A stretch of 41,399 nt of DNA from an uncultured Flavihumibacter sp. (GTDB lineage Bacteria > Bacteroidota > Bacteroidia > Chitinophagales > Chitinophagaceae), in contig CAMLRX010000032.1 of the NCBI GenBank assembly GCA_946482545.1, forward strand, positions 1 to 41,399, in the 5' to 3' direction. The notes under the pieces were generated by a model. That model saw nothing but the letters and a program-made list of their open reading frames with translations. It did no database searches and was not told where the DNA came from. Of the stretch, positions 24,853-33,400 are shown piece after piece (position 1 is the stretch's first letter; every line of letters begins with the position of its first letter). The translations under genes were made by a program, and so were the position numbers.

Positions 24853-25299
24853 TTAGTAAGTAATGACCATCTGATCGTTCGATGCGTTCAGCAGTACATT
24901 ATTTATCCCGCCCAAACCGGATTGTCCCGATGCGTAAACGGTAAAGAAACTGGGGTAGGGGGAGGAGGTCACGCTAATGTTGTAGTATCCTGGCTCCAGA
25001 TCACCAAGAAAAGTACGGTAATAGCTAAGGGCGGGCAATACGTAGAACTGGCTGGCATAAGTGCTGGTATTGGTAACAAGGATATTCATATCCAGTCCCA
25101 TGCCATTGATACCATAAAAGGCAAACGTTGTAGCTGGCGCTGTAGAGATTTCCGTTGATGCCGAAGGAGCAGGAGAAAGAAAGAGCGTGTTACTGTTAGG
25201 TGTTTTACCTGCGGGTAGGGGCGCACCTGGACCTGAAGCGAAGGCGCCGGTAAAACCAAGAAGAAGGCAAAGGCTGAAGAGCAAGTGTTTGCGTTGCAT
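24853..25299 (-). CDS. Small exported protein of unknown function
   Basis: A 148-residue protein with a clear signal peptide (KHLLFSLCLLLGFTGAFASG). The mature part starts with a Pro/Ser/Thr-rich linker (GPGAPLPAGKTPNSN, SPAPSASTEISTAPA) and then a beta-rich segment with many aromatic residues: FAFYGINGMGLDMNILVTNTSTYASQFYVLPALSYYRTFLGDLEPGYYNISVTSS. The pattern DLEPGYYNISVTSS resembles the edge strands of Ig-like or fibronectin-like domains. There is no Cys in the mature part. No family recognised; it is likely secreted to the periplasm or surface. It is monocistronic, and convergent with the dehydrogenase gene. Confidence 0.65.
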   Translation of the reverse strand: MQRKHLLFSLCLLLGFTGAFASGPGAPLPAGKTPNSNTLFLSPAPSASTEISTAPATTFAFYGINGMGLDMNILVTNTSTYASQFYVLPALSYYRTFLGDLEPGYYNISVTSSPYPSFFTVYASGQSGLGGINNVLLNASNDQMVITY

Positions 25300-25606
25300 A
25301 AGATTTGTGTTTTTATGAAAAATGAAGGTTTACAACAGAGCAGCCATAAACCGGTAAACAATAAGCCCTTGCTTTTGGAAATACGATAGCGTGAAGCTTC
25401 CCGGGATGTAAAAGAGAGAAAAAAGAGGGGATCAATACCACTTTGTATCCACATGCACTGCGGAGTAAAAGGAATAGCCGTAAGGCACAGGAAAGGTGGA
25501 ATAGCAAACATAGCAAGGTCGTTAGGTCAAATGGCAGTTCAATTTATGAAACCGATTGCATTTTTGCAAGTCTAAAAGCGTGTATTCTACACTTATTTTT
25601 TAAGTT
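25300..25606. other. Non-coding region between two minus-strand genes
   Basis: 307 bp with no convincing gene. I see only a short hairpin (GTGTA-TTC-TACAC, 25580-25592) followed on the plus strand by TTATTTTTT, and TTGCA-TTTT-TGCAA near 25557-25570; either may help end the regulator transcript from the right. I find no clear -7 box for the small exported protein. Confidence 0.4.
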
Positions 25607-26284
25607 TTACAGAACGTGTTGATATACAGCAAATAACTTCCAGAAAAGTTTGGTTTGGCTGAAATCGAGTGCCTGCTTTTTAAAGTCGTTCAGCACAAGA
25701 TGGAGTTCTGGAGGATTCATTTCGTATTGTCCGAGCATAATTTCTTTACCGGAAGTATAGAGTCCGGTCTTATGATGACAAAGGTGGAAGTTCTGTTGGG
25801 TAACTTCTTCAAAAATCAGGACATCATGCGTCTGGTATTGGGGGAGTGATGCGTGATGGGGAATATTGTGGTTGAAGGTAAGGGCCACCAGGTGGTTGCG
25901 TGTGGTTTCGGGGAGTACCAGTTTTGGAAAGGCGGACCAGTCATTAAAAGCGAGTTCCTGGTAGCTGCACCTGATATAGATATTGTCGTTCAGGAAAGGA
26001 ATCTCGCGCAAGTGAAGTTGCATCAACTGGGTTTCTTCCACCAATAGTTTATCGCCGTTGAACTGGAGAATTTCGTTGATGGTAAGCTGGTGGTTGATGA
26101 ATTTTTCCAGCGGAATGCAAAAATAATTGGCAATTCTTACCGCAGTTTCAATTCTGGGTTCTGCCCTATTCTCTTCATAAGAAGAAATATTGCCCCTGGT
26201 AAGTTCAAACAGATCGGCAAAGGACTGCTGGCTCAGCCCTTTGGTGGTGCGTATCTTTTTGATATTTGCTCCGATTTTTGTCAT
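25607..26284 (-). CDS. XRE-family helix-turn-helix transcriptional regulator
   Basis: A 225-residue DNA-binding protein. Residues 4-60 form a Cro/C1-type HTH: IGANIKKIRTTKGLSQQSFADLFELTRGNISSYEENRAEPRIETAVRIANYF, with the usual QQSFADL helix 2 and TRGNISSYE recognition helix. The long C-terminal part (about 75-225) is not a peptidase-S24 or cupin domain that I can recognise; it carries several His/aromatic clusters (HNIPHHASLPQYQTHDVL, NFHLCHHKTGLY), and might sense a ligand. The ATG at 26284 is preferred to the GTG one codon upstream. It is divergent from the pspA-flotillin-ATPase operon with about 100 bp between them, so it is a natural candidate to control that operon and itself. A -7 box lies 5 nt before its start. 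Confidence 0.85.
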   Translation of the reverse strand: MTKIGANIKKIRTTKGLSQQSFADLFELTRGNISSYEENRAEPRIETAVRIANYFCIPLEKFINHQLTINEILQFNGDKLLVEETQLMQLHLREIPFLNDNIYIRCSYQELAFNDWSAFPKLVLPETTRNHLVALTFNHNIPHHASLPQYQTHDVLIFEEVTQQNFHLCHHKTGLYTSGKEIMLGQYEMNPPELHLVLNDFKKQALDFSQTKLFWKLFAVYQHVL

Positions 26285-26289
26285 CACGG

Positions 26290-26297
26290 CAAATATA
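26290..26297 (-). promoter_or_regulatory. -7 box of the XRE regulator
   Basis: On the minus strand TATATTTG (26297 to 26290) lies 5 nt before the ATG at 26284, giving a leaderless or nearly leaderless mRNA. The -33 box is not clear. Confidence 0.5.
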
Positions 26298-26330
26298 GGG
26301 CAATAATTTTTATCTTTTATGCTAATTTAA

Positions 26331-26362
26331 TTTGCAATTTTAAAATGCAGTTTGTAGATTTG
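26331..26362 (+). promoter_or_regulatory. Promoter of the pspA-flotillin-ATPase operon
   Basis: TTTG at 26331-26334, a 20-nt spacer and TAGATTTG at 26355-26362 fit both Bacteroidota boxes exactly. A perfect palindrome (ATTTTAAAAT, 26337-26346) sits in the spacer and is a candidate operator. The ATG of the first gene is at 26388. Confidence 0.7.
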
Positions 26363-26387
26363 TTTTCGAAAGTTGAAATCAAAACCG

Positions 26388-26780
26388 ATGAATCATTTTG
26401 AGTTGATAGAAGGATTTGCTGGAAGGCTTGATTGCCGGATTGTTTATAAGGATGAGCAAAGCGGCATCCTGAAACTCGACAACGAAGCCGATGGGATCAA
26501 TAACCTGATTATCGGGATCGCTCCGCCGATCCTGATCATGGAGCAATTTCTTTTTTCCTTCCGGGAAGACCATTCCGAAATGTTCAAGAAATTACTGCAG
26601 AAGAACAGGGATACGATCCATGGTGCTTTTGTGATCAATGAAGAGGGGAATAAAGTGCTTTTCAGGTACACGATGCAGTTAGAGCATATCAATTTCAATG
26701 AGTTCGAAGGTGCCATTAACTCACTTGGACTGCTGTTAAGTGAGTATGCGCAACAGATCATCGACTTTTCAAAATTGTAA
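26388..26780 (+). CDS. YbjN / Tir-chaperone-like small protein
   Basis: A 130-residue cytoplasmic protein, first gene of the stress module. It shows the alpha-beta-beta-beta-alpha pattern of the YbjN/CesT (class I secretion chaperone) fold: a first helix (NHFELIEGFAGRL), strands (CRIVYKDEQSGILKLDN, NLIIGIAPPILIMEQFLFSF), a helix (HSEMFKKLLQKN), a strand pair (GAFVINEEGNKVLFRYTMQLEHIN) and a last helix (FEGAINSLGLLLSEYAQQIIDF). In E. coli the DUF2170 protein YjfI holds the same place next to the PspA-like YjfJ, and Bacteroidota homologues are often annotated 'molecular chaperone Tir'. Its job is probably to bind a partner in the module, PspA being the nearest. A TTG at 26373 is possible in frame; the ATG fits the promoter better. 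Confidence 0.7.
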   Translation: MNHFELIEGFAGRLDCRIVYKDEQSGILKLDNEADGINNLIIGIAPPILIMEQFLFSFREDHSEMFKKLLQKNRDTIHGAFVINEEGNKVLFRYTMQLEHINFNEFEGAINSLGLLLSEYAQQIIDFSKL

Positions 26781-26799
26781 ACAAGTAAAAGCATCAACC

Positions 26800-27501
26800 A
26801 TGAACATCTTCAAAAGATTGCTGCGGATCGGACAGGCAGAAATACATGCCGCAGTGGAAAAAATGGAAGATCCCGTTAAAATGACGGAGCAGGGTTTGAG
26901 AGAATTGAGAGAAGACCTTACCGAGGCAACTGAAGCGTATGCAAAAGTAAAGGCGCTGGCCATTCGCACCGAAAATGAGCAGGCGCATTGCCAGAAAGAG
27001 TCCATGAATTATGCGGAAAAAGCTATCTTGATCATGCAGAAGGCGCAGGCCGGACAGGTAGAGATCGGGAAAGCCGAAGAATTGGCAAGGGAAGCGCTTT
27101 CTTTGCGCAGGAAGTTTTATTCGGAATCGGAAGAGCTGGGCCAGCAGGTAATGGCACTGCAGCAATCTTCAAGGGAAATGCTCAGGAATACCGAAATACT
27201 GAAGGAGAACCTGGAGAAATGGGAGAAGGAATTGCGGACACTGAAAGCCAGGGTAAAAGTAAGTAAGGCAACGGAACAGGTGAACAAACAACTTGCGCAA
27301 CTGGACAATAACGGGACCATCGCCATGCTCGAACGGATGAAGGCCAAGGTGGAGGATCAGGAAGCTTTATCGCAGGCCTATGGTGAGATTGCCCGCAGTA
27401 AACACAGCATGAAAGATGAATTGGATAAATTCCTGAAAGATGATTCCATGTCGATTGAAAAGGACCTTCAGGCCATAAAAGAAAAATTGGGTATACAGTA
27501 A
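26800..27501 (+). CDS. PspA/IM30 family membrane-stress protein
   Basis: A 233-residue, nearly all-helical coiled-coil protein of the PspA/Vipp1 (ESCRT-III) family. It begins with the amphipathic membrane-binding helix 0 (MNIFKRLLRIGQAEIHAAVEKMEDPVKM), followed by the typical 'EQGLRELREDLTEATEAYAKVKALAIRTE' helix and a long hairpin (about residues 60-180), with the family's A-rich, charge-patterned heptads (TEQVNKQLAQLDNNGTIAMLERMKAKVEDQEALSQAY). It ends in a helix with DDSMSIEKDLQAIKEKLG. Such proteins polymerise on and mend stressed membranes. There is no pspF/pspBC nearby; instead partners are the small chaperone upstream (19 bp) and the OB/TM protein 14 bp downstream. The longer frame from 26740 overlaps the upstream gene and is rejected. 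Confidence 0.9.
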   Translation: MNIFKRLLRIGQAEIHAAVEKMEDPVKMTEQGLRELREDLTEATEAYAKVKALAIRTENEQAHCQKESMNYAEKAILIMQKAQAGQVEIGKAEELAREALSLRRKFYSESEELGQQVMALQQSSREMLRNTEILKENLEKWEKELRTLKARVKVSKATEQVNKQLAQLDNNGTIAMLERMKAKVEDQEALSQAYGEIARSKHSMKDELDKFLKDDSMSIEKDLQAIKEKLGIQ

Positions 27502-27515
27502 ACGCTCCATAATAT

Positions 27516-28196
27516 ATGTCCGGAATATTCGACCTGCTCTTTCATCCCCTCAGTAACGCAATTATGACCGTGCTCACGGGAATCACGGCGGTGTACTGGC
27601 TGTTTACTTTTATCGCCGGCGATCTGTTTGGCGAAGCGGATGCGGAGGCTGGAATAGAAGTTCAGGGCGCTGATGTTGACACGGATACTGATACAGACCT
27701 TGGAGATTCGGTAGGGGATAAGTCCTTTCTGCAAAAAGCGATGGATTATGTGAACATTGGAAAAGTGCCGTTTATGGTGGTGTATTCGATGTTTAAGTTC
27801 CTCGCCTGGATCATCACACTGGTTTCTTCCATAGCCCTGGGAATGGCAGGTTGGGGTTGGAAGTCGGTGTTCATCCTGCTGCCGGTTTTTCTTGTAGCGT
27901 TTTTTATCACACGTTATGCCACCAAACCACTCGTTAAAGTGTACAATGCCATGGGATATAATGGAGAAGAAGCACAGGAGATGATGGGACGTGTCGCACG
28001 TATGCGGTCCACTATTGAAGGAGATACGATTGGTGCTGCTGAACTGGTGATCCAGGGCGATGTGCTCCGGGTGAACGTAAAAAGTAAAACCGGTGAAACA
28101 CTTGCTTATGATACGGAAGTGATGATCTCGGATGAGTCGCCAGATAAAAAATATTACCTCGTGGTGCCGGAAATTAATTTAAACAATGTAGTATAG
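27516..28196 (+). CDS. Inner membrane protein with NfeD/YqiJ-like OB domain
   Basis: A 226-residue membrane protein. Predicted layout: TM1 at about 14-35 (AIMTVLTGITAVYWLFTFIAG), an acidic loop with an alternating DVDTDTDTDLGD stretch (residues 53-64), TM2 and TM3 from about 84 to 132 (FKFLAWIITLVSSIALGMAGWGWKSVFILLPVFLVAFFITRY), and a C-terminal beta-rich domain (EEAQEMMGRVARMRSTIEGDTIGAAELVIQGDVLRVNVKSKTGETLAYDTEVMISDES) of the NfeD/YqiJ OB-fold type. NfeD-like proteins pair with flotillins; E. coli yqiJ lies next to the flotillin yqiK in the same order as here. The Asp-rich loop is a plausible calcium-binding or surface-exposed segment. It starts 14 bp after pspA. Confidence 0.85.
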   Translation: MSGIFDLLFHPLSNAIMTVLTGITAVYWLFTFIAGDLFGEADAEAGIEVQGADVDTDTDTDLGDSVGDKSFLQKAMDYVNIGKVPFMVVYSMFKFLAWIITLVSSIALGMAGWGWKSVFILLPVFLVAFFITRYATKPLVKVYNAMGYNGEEAQEMMGRVARMRSTIEGDTIGAAELVIQGDVLRVNVKSKTGETLAYDTEVMISDESPDKKYYLVVPEINLNNVV

Positions 28197-28252
28197 TAAA
28201 GTAAAACCCTTTCTGAACAGAACACATCATTAACCTTAAATCAACTTAATCT

Positions 28253-30280
28253 ATGGGAATGCTCGGTGGTGTCAGCCTGCTCTTCATTGGCGGCATTGTA
28301 TTTTTCGTCTTTATTATTCTCTTCGCTTTCGCTACGTTTTACAAGAAAATCCCGCAGGGTAAAGCCATTGTGCGTACCGGTGTGGGCGGCGGCAAGGTCG
28401 CTTTCAACAGAGGTATGTATGTAATCCCCATTCTGCATAAAATGGAGATCATGGATATTTCTGTAAAGAAATTGCAGATTGACCGGATGGAACATGATGG
28501 CCTGATCTGTAAGGATAATATCCGTGCGGACATTAAAGTAGCCTTCTTTGTACGGGTGAACAAGAATGTGGATGATGTGCTGAATGTGGCGCAGATTATT
28601 GGCACCGACAGAGCAAGTGATGTGGATACTTTACGCAACCTTTTCGAAGCAAAATTTTCTGAAGCACTGAAAACAGTAGGTAAAAAGTTTGACTTCATAG
28701 AATTGTATGAGGCCCGAAGGGAATTCAGGACGGAAATACTGAACATCATCGGTACCGATCTGAACGGGTATATCCTTGACGATTGCGCGATCGATTACCT
28801 TGAGCAAACAGAGATCAGTTTTTTAAGTCCGCAGAATATCCTCGATTCACAAGGCATCAAAAAGATCACTGAACTCACCGCCGAACAGAACATCAAGGCG
28901 AACCTGATTAAAAGGGAGGAAGAGAAAGTGATCAAGAAACAGAATGTGGAAGCGAGAGAGGCCATCCTTGAACTGGAACGCCAGATGGCTGAAAAAGAAG
29001 AAAAACAGCGCAGGGAGATTGATAACATTAAGGCCAGAGAGAATGCCGAGATCGTTAAGGTGCGTGAAGAGGAAAGACTGAAAGCGGAAACCGTGCGCAT
29101 CAGAACCGATGAATCCCTGGCCATCCAGGAGGAGAACAAACTGCGCCAGATCATCATTGCTGAAAAGAACAAACAACGCACCGATGCGGTAGAAACGGAA
29201 AGGGTGGAGAAAGACCGTGCATTGGAAGCGACTGAAAGAGAAAAAATTGTAACCCTCGCTCAGATTGAAAAAGAGAAGACGGTTGAAGTAGAAAAGAAAA
29301 ATATCCAGGATGTGATCAGGGACCGTGTGCGTTTGGAAAAAGGTGTAGTCGAAGAACAGCAGGGGCTGAAAGATATTGAAGCTTTCCGCGCTGTGGAGCG
29401 GGAAAAAAGTGTGGGCATTACCCACGCCAGTCAGCAGGCGGAGGAAAAACTCATCTATACCGTGAAGCAGGCGGAAGCCGAGAAAAAAGCCGCGGAAGAA
29501 AGGGCTAAACAAATGATCATAGACGCTGAAGCGAAGAAAGAAGCGGCTGTAAAAGAAGCGGAGGCCCGTAAAATACTGGCCGAAGCGCAGGCGCGGGAGG
29601 AAGCTACACTTGGATTGTCTGAAGCGGAAGTGATGATGGCCAAAGCAGACGCTGCGGAAAGACAGGGTACAGTTGATGCTTCCGTGATCGAAAAAATCGC
29701 AGAGGCGAAACGCAAGGAAGGCTTAACGCAGGCCGAGGTTACCAAAGAGAAAGCCCTGGCGGAAGCGGCGGGCATCGAAGAAAAAGCCGAAGCCATGAAG
29801 AAGCTGGATGCGGTAGGCAAAGACCATGAAGAATTTAAACTCCTGCTCACCAAAGAAAAAGATATCGCCCTGGCACAAATCAATATTCAAAAAGATATTG
29901 CCGACGCACAGGCTGGCGTGCTCGCTGAAGCGCTCAGGTCGGCGAACATCGACATCGTGGGTGGAGAAACCATGTTCTTCCAGAACATCGTTAACCAGAT
30001 ATCCAATGCCAAAGGATTTGACCGCCTCATCAATGAGAGTGAAAACGCTACTCAATTGAAAACCGCGCTTATAGGCGATGGCTCAAACAGTGGCGACCTG
30101 CTGGAACGTATCCGTGGTTTCGCAGAAAAATACAATATCAGTACCAACGACATCAAGAACCTGACCATCTCGAGTTTAATTTTGAAGATGCAACAACAGA
30201 GTTCAGAAGGAGACAGGCCAATGCTGCTGAACCTCGCGAACCTCGCAAGCAGCCTGGGCATTTCGAATAAGAAATTGTAA
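28253..30280 (+). CDS. Flotillin family protein (YqiK-like), long form
   Basis: A 675-residue protein with an N-terminal TM (about 7-28, VSLLFIGGIVFFVFIILFAFATF), then an SPFH/band-7 domain (about 32-195: KKIPQGKAIVRTGVGGGKVAFNRGMYVIPILHKMEIMDISVKKLQI, ADIKVAFFVRVN, LEAKFSEALKTVGKKFDF...LDDCAIDYLEQTEISFLSPQN) and a very long Glu/Lys/Ala-rich coiled coil (about 205-565) typical of flotillins, which form large cages around membrane microdomains. The C-terminal part (ALRSANIDIVGGETMFFQNIVNQI..., IRGFAEKYNISTNDIKNLTISSLILKMQQ) is conserved in YqiK-type flotillins. It is longer than E. coli YqiK (about 550 residues). It follows the OB/TM gene after 56 bp. A 164-bp gap with a repeat element separates it from the ATPase gene. 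Confidence 0.92.
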   Translation: MGMLGGVSLLFIGGIVFFVFIILFAFATFYKKIPQGKAIVRTGVGGGKVAFNRGMYVIPILHKMEIMDISVKKLQIDRMEHDGLICKDNIRADIKVAFFVRVNKNVDDVLNVAQIIGTDRASDVDTLRNLFEAKFSEALKTVGKKFDFIELYEARREFRTEILNIIGTDLNGYILDDCAIDYLEQTEISFLSPQNILDSQGIKKITELTAEQNIKANLIKREEEKVIKKQNVEAREAILELERQMAEKEEKQRREIDNIKARENAEIVKVREEERLKAETVRIRTDESLAIQEENKLRQIIIAEKNKQRTDAVETERVEKDRALEATEREKIVTLAQIEKEKTVEVEKKNIQDVIRDRVRLEKGVVEEQQGLKDIEAFRAVEREKSVGITHASQQAEEKLIYTVKQAEAEKKAAEERAKQMIIDAEAKKEAAVKEAEARKILAEAQAREEATLGLSEAEVMMAKADAAERQGTVDASVIEKIAEAKRKEGLTQAEVTKEKALAEAAGIEEKAEAMKKLDAVGKDHEEFKLLLTKEKDIALAQINIQKDIADAQAGVLAEALRSANIDIVGGETMFFQNIVNQISNAKGFDRLINESENATQLKTALIGDGSNSGDLLERIRGFAEKYNISTNDIKNLTISSLILKMQQQSSEGDRPMLLNLANLASSLGISNKKL

Positions 30281-30287
30281 AGTTTAA

Positions 30288-30377
30288 CAAAGACGCAAAG
30301 TGCCGGTGTAACTGAACCGCTCCTTGCGTCTTTGCTCCTGCGAGGCCGCAAGGCAAGAAGCAGCGCGTCTTTGCGAG
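30288..30377. repeat. Interspersed 'GCGTCTTTGCG' repeat element
   Basis: A perfect 11-bp inverted repeat (CAAAGACGCAA at 30288-30298, TTGCGTCTTTG at 30324-30334) is followed by a third copy of the core (GCGTCTTTGCGAG, 30365-30377). The stretch CTTGCGTCTTTGCTCC and the following core match 38821-38850 closely, 8 kb away, so it belongs to a dispersed intergenic family. It sits in the gap between the flotillin and ATPase genes and may form a hairpin in the operon mRNA. Confidence 0.6.
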
Positions 30378-30444
30378 ATACAAAGCAATCGCGTGAAAAA
30401 CCCTTCAACCTTATCACTTCGTTCGCTTCAGAAAGTATTCAAGC

Positions 30445-33400
30445 ATGGCAGGTACTGAAAACACAAAAGCAATATTAGATTCGGGCACTTACGAGATTAT
30501 CCGGAGCCGCCTCGATCAGCAGCGGACCGAACTCGCGGAGTGCCTCGCGAAGCTGAACACCGCCAGGAAGGAAATATTCAGTTCCTCCGGCTTCCGGCTT
30601 GTGGCCAACCAGCGCATCACCACGGAAAACAATGGCGTGGCACGCGGCATCATGGCCTTCGGAGAACTGACCCTCTTCGCTTACAACGTGCATTTCGGTT
30701 TGCGCGAAGACATCCGGCTCAGCGATGTGTTCAGTATCTACAAGTTTACCGGCGATCATTTTGAACCGCAACCACTCACACTGATCGAAGATGAAAACTT
30801 CATCACCGATTTCACCAATCTGTATAAATATTACAGAGATTCTATTTTCTCCAACTTCACCAAAACGGAACATTATCTCTACATGGTCTTCCAGACCGGC
30901 AAAAGCACCGATGACAGGAAGGCATTCAAATGGCTGATAAAAAACGACCAGCTTTTTTATGTAGACGACAGAAGCGTTCACGAAGTAAAAAAAGCGCCGC
31001 AGTACGATTTTCACTGGATCAAAACCGACCTCAGCAACCGAAGGCTCGGATTGCACCCCCATATCTCGGTGATGGATAAGGTGTTCATCGAAGCGCTCAA
31101 CGGAGATGTGACTTTTAAAATCGAAAACAATACGGATACCGGAAAGGGTATATTCTCCGACCCTGTGCTTAACAGGGACCAGCAACTTGATGATGCGGAG
31201 TATTATTACGGAGACCTGGGCAACCTGGTTCCCATTAAGATAAAACCCTACCAGGAAGGCTTTCGCGCTTACATCTTCAATGTACGGACCAAGCAGGTGA
31301 TGCCCATTCCTTCGTTGCTGGATGCAGGCGTGTTGTTGCCCGACAACCAGGGCATTATCTTTCCCAACGGTTATTACCTTCAGAATGGGGAACACAAAAT
31401 TTTTGAATCAGAACTTACTGAACTGGAATTTGTGCGCAGCATCGCGTCACCTAATGGCGAGGATTTCCTGTACGTGTTCTACCAGCGTGCGCTGAACACC
31501 TATGTGCTGATGTCGTACAATATGATACAGCAACAGGTAGAAACGCCCATCGTTTGCAACGGGTTCACGGTATTTGATGATGGGGTACTGGTCTATTTCC
31601 GTTCGGAACCGGAAGCGGTAAGGCACCACCAGGTCCAGATATGGCAAACGCCCTATACACTGGTTTTGGAGGAGAATACTGCCATGAGTGGAAACGTGTT
31701 GTATAAGATTGGTAATAAAGACATCGTGAGCGCGATGAGCGAGAGCCAGGAAGTGATCCAGTTGTTGCAGAAGGAAGACAGCTACGAAGCGCTCTACGAA
31801 GATATTTATAAGCGGGCGAATGATATCCTGGATGCCTACTTCTGGATCAGGGATGATGCGACTTTCAACCTGGCCGTCCCTTTAACACAGATCAGGGATA
31901 TCGCGGATACTGCGATCGATGAATTTGCCAAGGTACAGGCACAGCGCAAACACGCAAAAGATACATTGGATGCTGTGCGCAAAAGAGTGGATCAACTGGT
32001 GGTGGATGTGAAGAACGCTTCCATCAGTTCACTCGATCAACTGGTGGACCTGCTGGCCGCCACCCGGAACATGCAGGGCGCGGTGATTGACCTGCTCAAC
32101 GTCAGGTATATGGACGTGCCGGCAGTGGAAGAACTGAAAACGTTACTGCAACAATACAATGCCCGGCTGTCGGAGGATACGATTCATTTTCTGCTGAAGG
32201 AAGAGGCGCTTGCGCCGTATGAAAAACGGGTAGCTGAACAGAAAAAGGCAGCTTCAGCCGTTACCAAAGTAATTGATGCGGTGCCGGTGGAAGAAGCCGT
32301 GAAAGGAATTGCTGCAGGATTGGAGATGCTGATCGATATCCTGAACAGTTTAAAAATAGAAGATACCACACAGGCCACTAAGATCATCGAAAAAATATCC
32401 CTCATCTTCGCTTCCCTGAATGAAGTAAAGGCCGAACTGGTGCGCACCACCACCGCATTGCGTACGAAAGAATCCACGAGCGAATTTTATGCGCAGCTCA
32501 CCTTGCTGGACCAGAGCATCGTGAATTTCCTGGACCTCTCCACTTCTCCTGAAAAATGTGAGGAATATTTTACAAAGATCAGTATACAGGTGGAGGAACT
32601 GGAAAGTAAGTTCGCGGATTTCGAGGAGTTTGTCGGAAAGATCGCCGATAAAAGAGATGAGGTAATCAAAGCGTTCAATGGCAAAAAAGAGTTGCTGGTG
32701 GCGCAGCTCAACAAGCGCAGCGCAGCGCTGGAACAGATTGGTGTGAGGGTGCTGAAAAATATTGAGAACAAAGCGCAGTCCTTTACCGATAAGGAAAGTA
32801 TTTACGCGTTCTTTTCCACGGATCTGATGATCGATAAGATACGTGGCCTGTCGGAGGAATTGAGAACGCTTGGTGATGTGGCCAAAGCAGAAAACCTGGA
32901 CAACCTGCTGAAAGTGGCGCAGGAAACAGCGCTCCGTAACCTGAAAGACAAAACCGACCTGTTTGCCAACGGCCAGAACGTGATTGCACTCGGCCCATAC
33001 AAGTTTGTGGTCAATAAGCAGGTCCTTGATCTCACCATTGTCAGGAGGAATGAAAGGCTTTTCTACCACCTCACCGGTACGGGTTTTTATAAGGAAGTGA
33101 CGGCGGAAACCTTGTACAGCTATCGTTCCATCTGGGAACAGGAACTGGTTTCAGAGAATGCTGAAGTGTACCGTTCCGAATACCTTGCCTACCAGACCTT
33201 CGTTGAAAGTTGGCAAAACCCGGCATCATGGGATGCGGAAGCTTTCATCAATGACCGCACAGAGCGCGATTACGCAGCATCCTATATGAAGGGTGTGCAC
33301 AATACGGATGCCCTGCTTATTTTTAACGGGCTGAAGAAGCTCCGCGAGGAACTGGGTATACTGGAATTCGCACCCGCAGTTCGCGTGGCTGCCCAATTGT

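Noticed and set aside
25086..25516. Minus-strand ORFs (141 and 67 residues) upstream of the small exported protein
   Set aside because: They overlap the exported protein in another frame or use low-complexity Leu/Ser-rich translations of AT-rich non-coding DNA.
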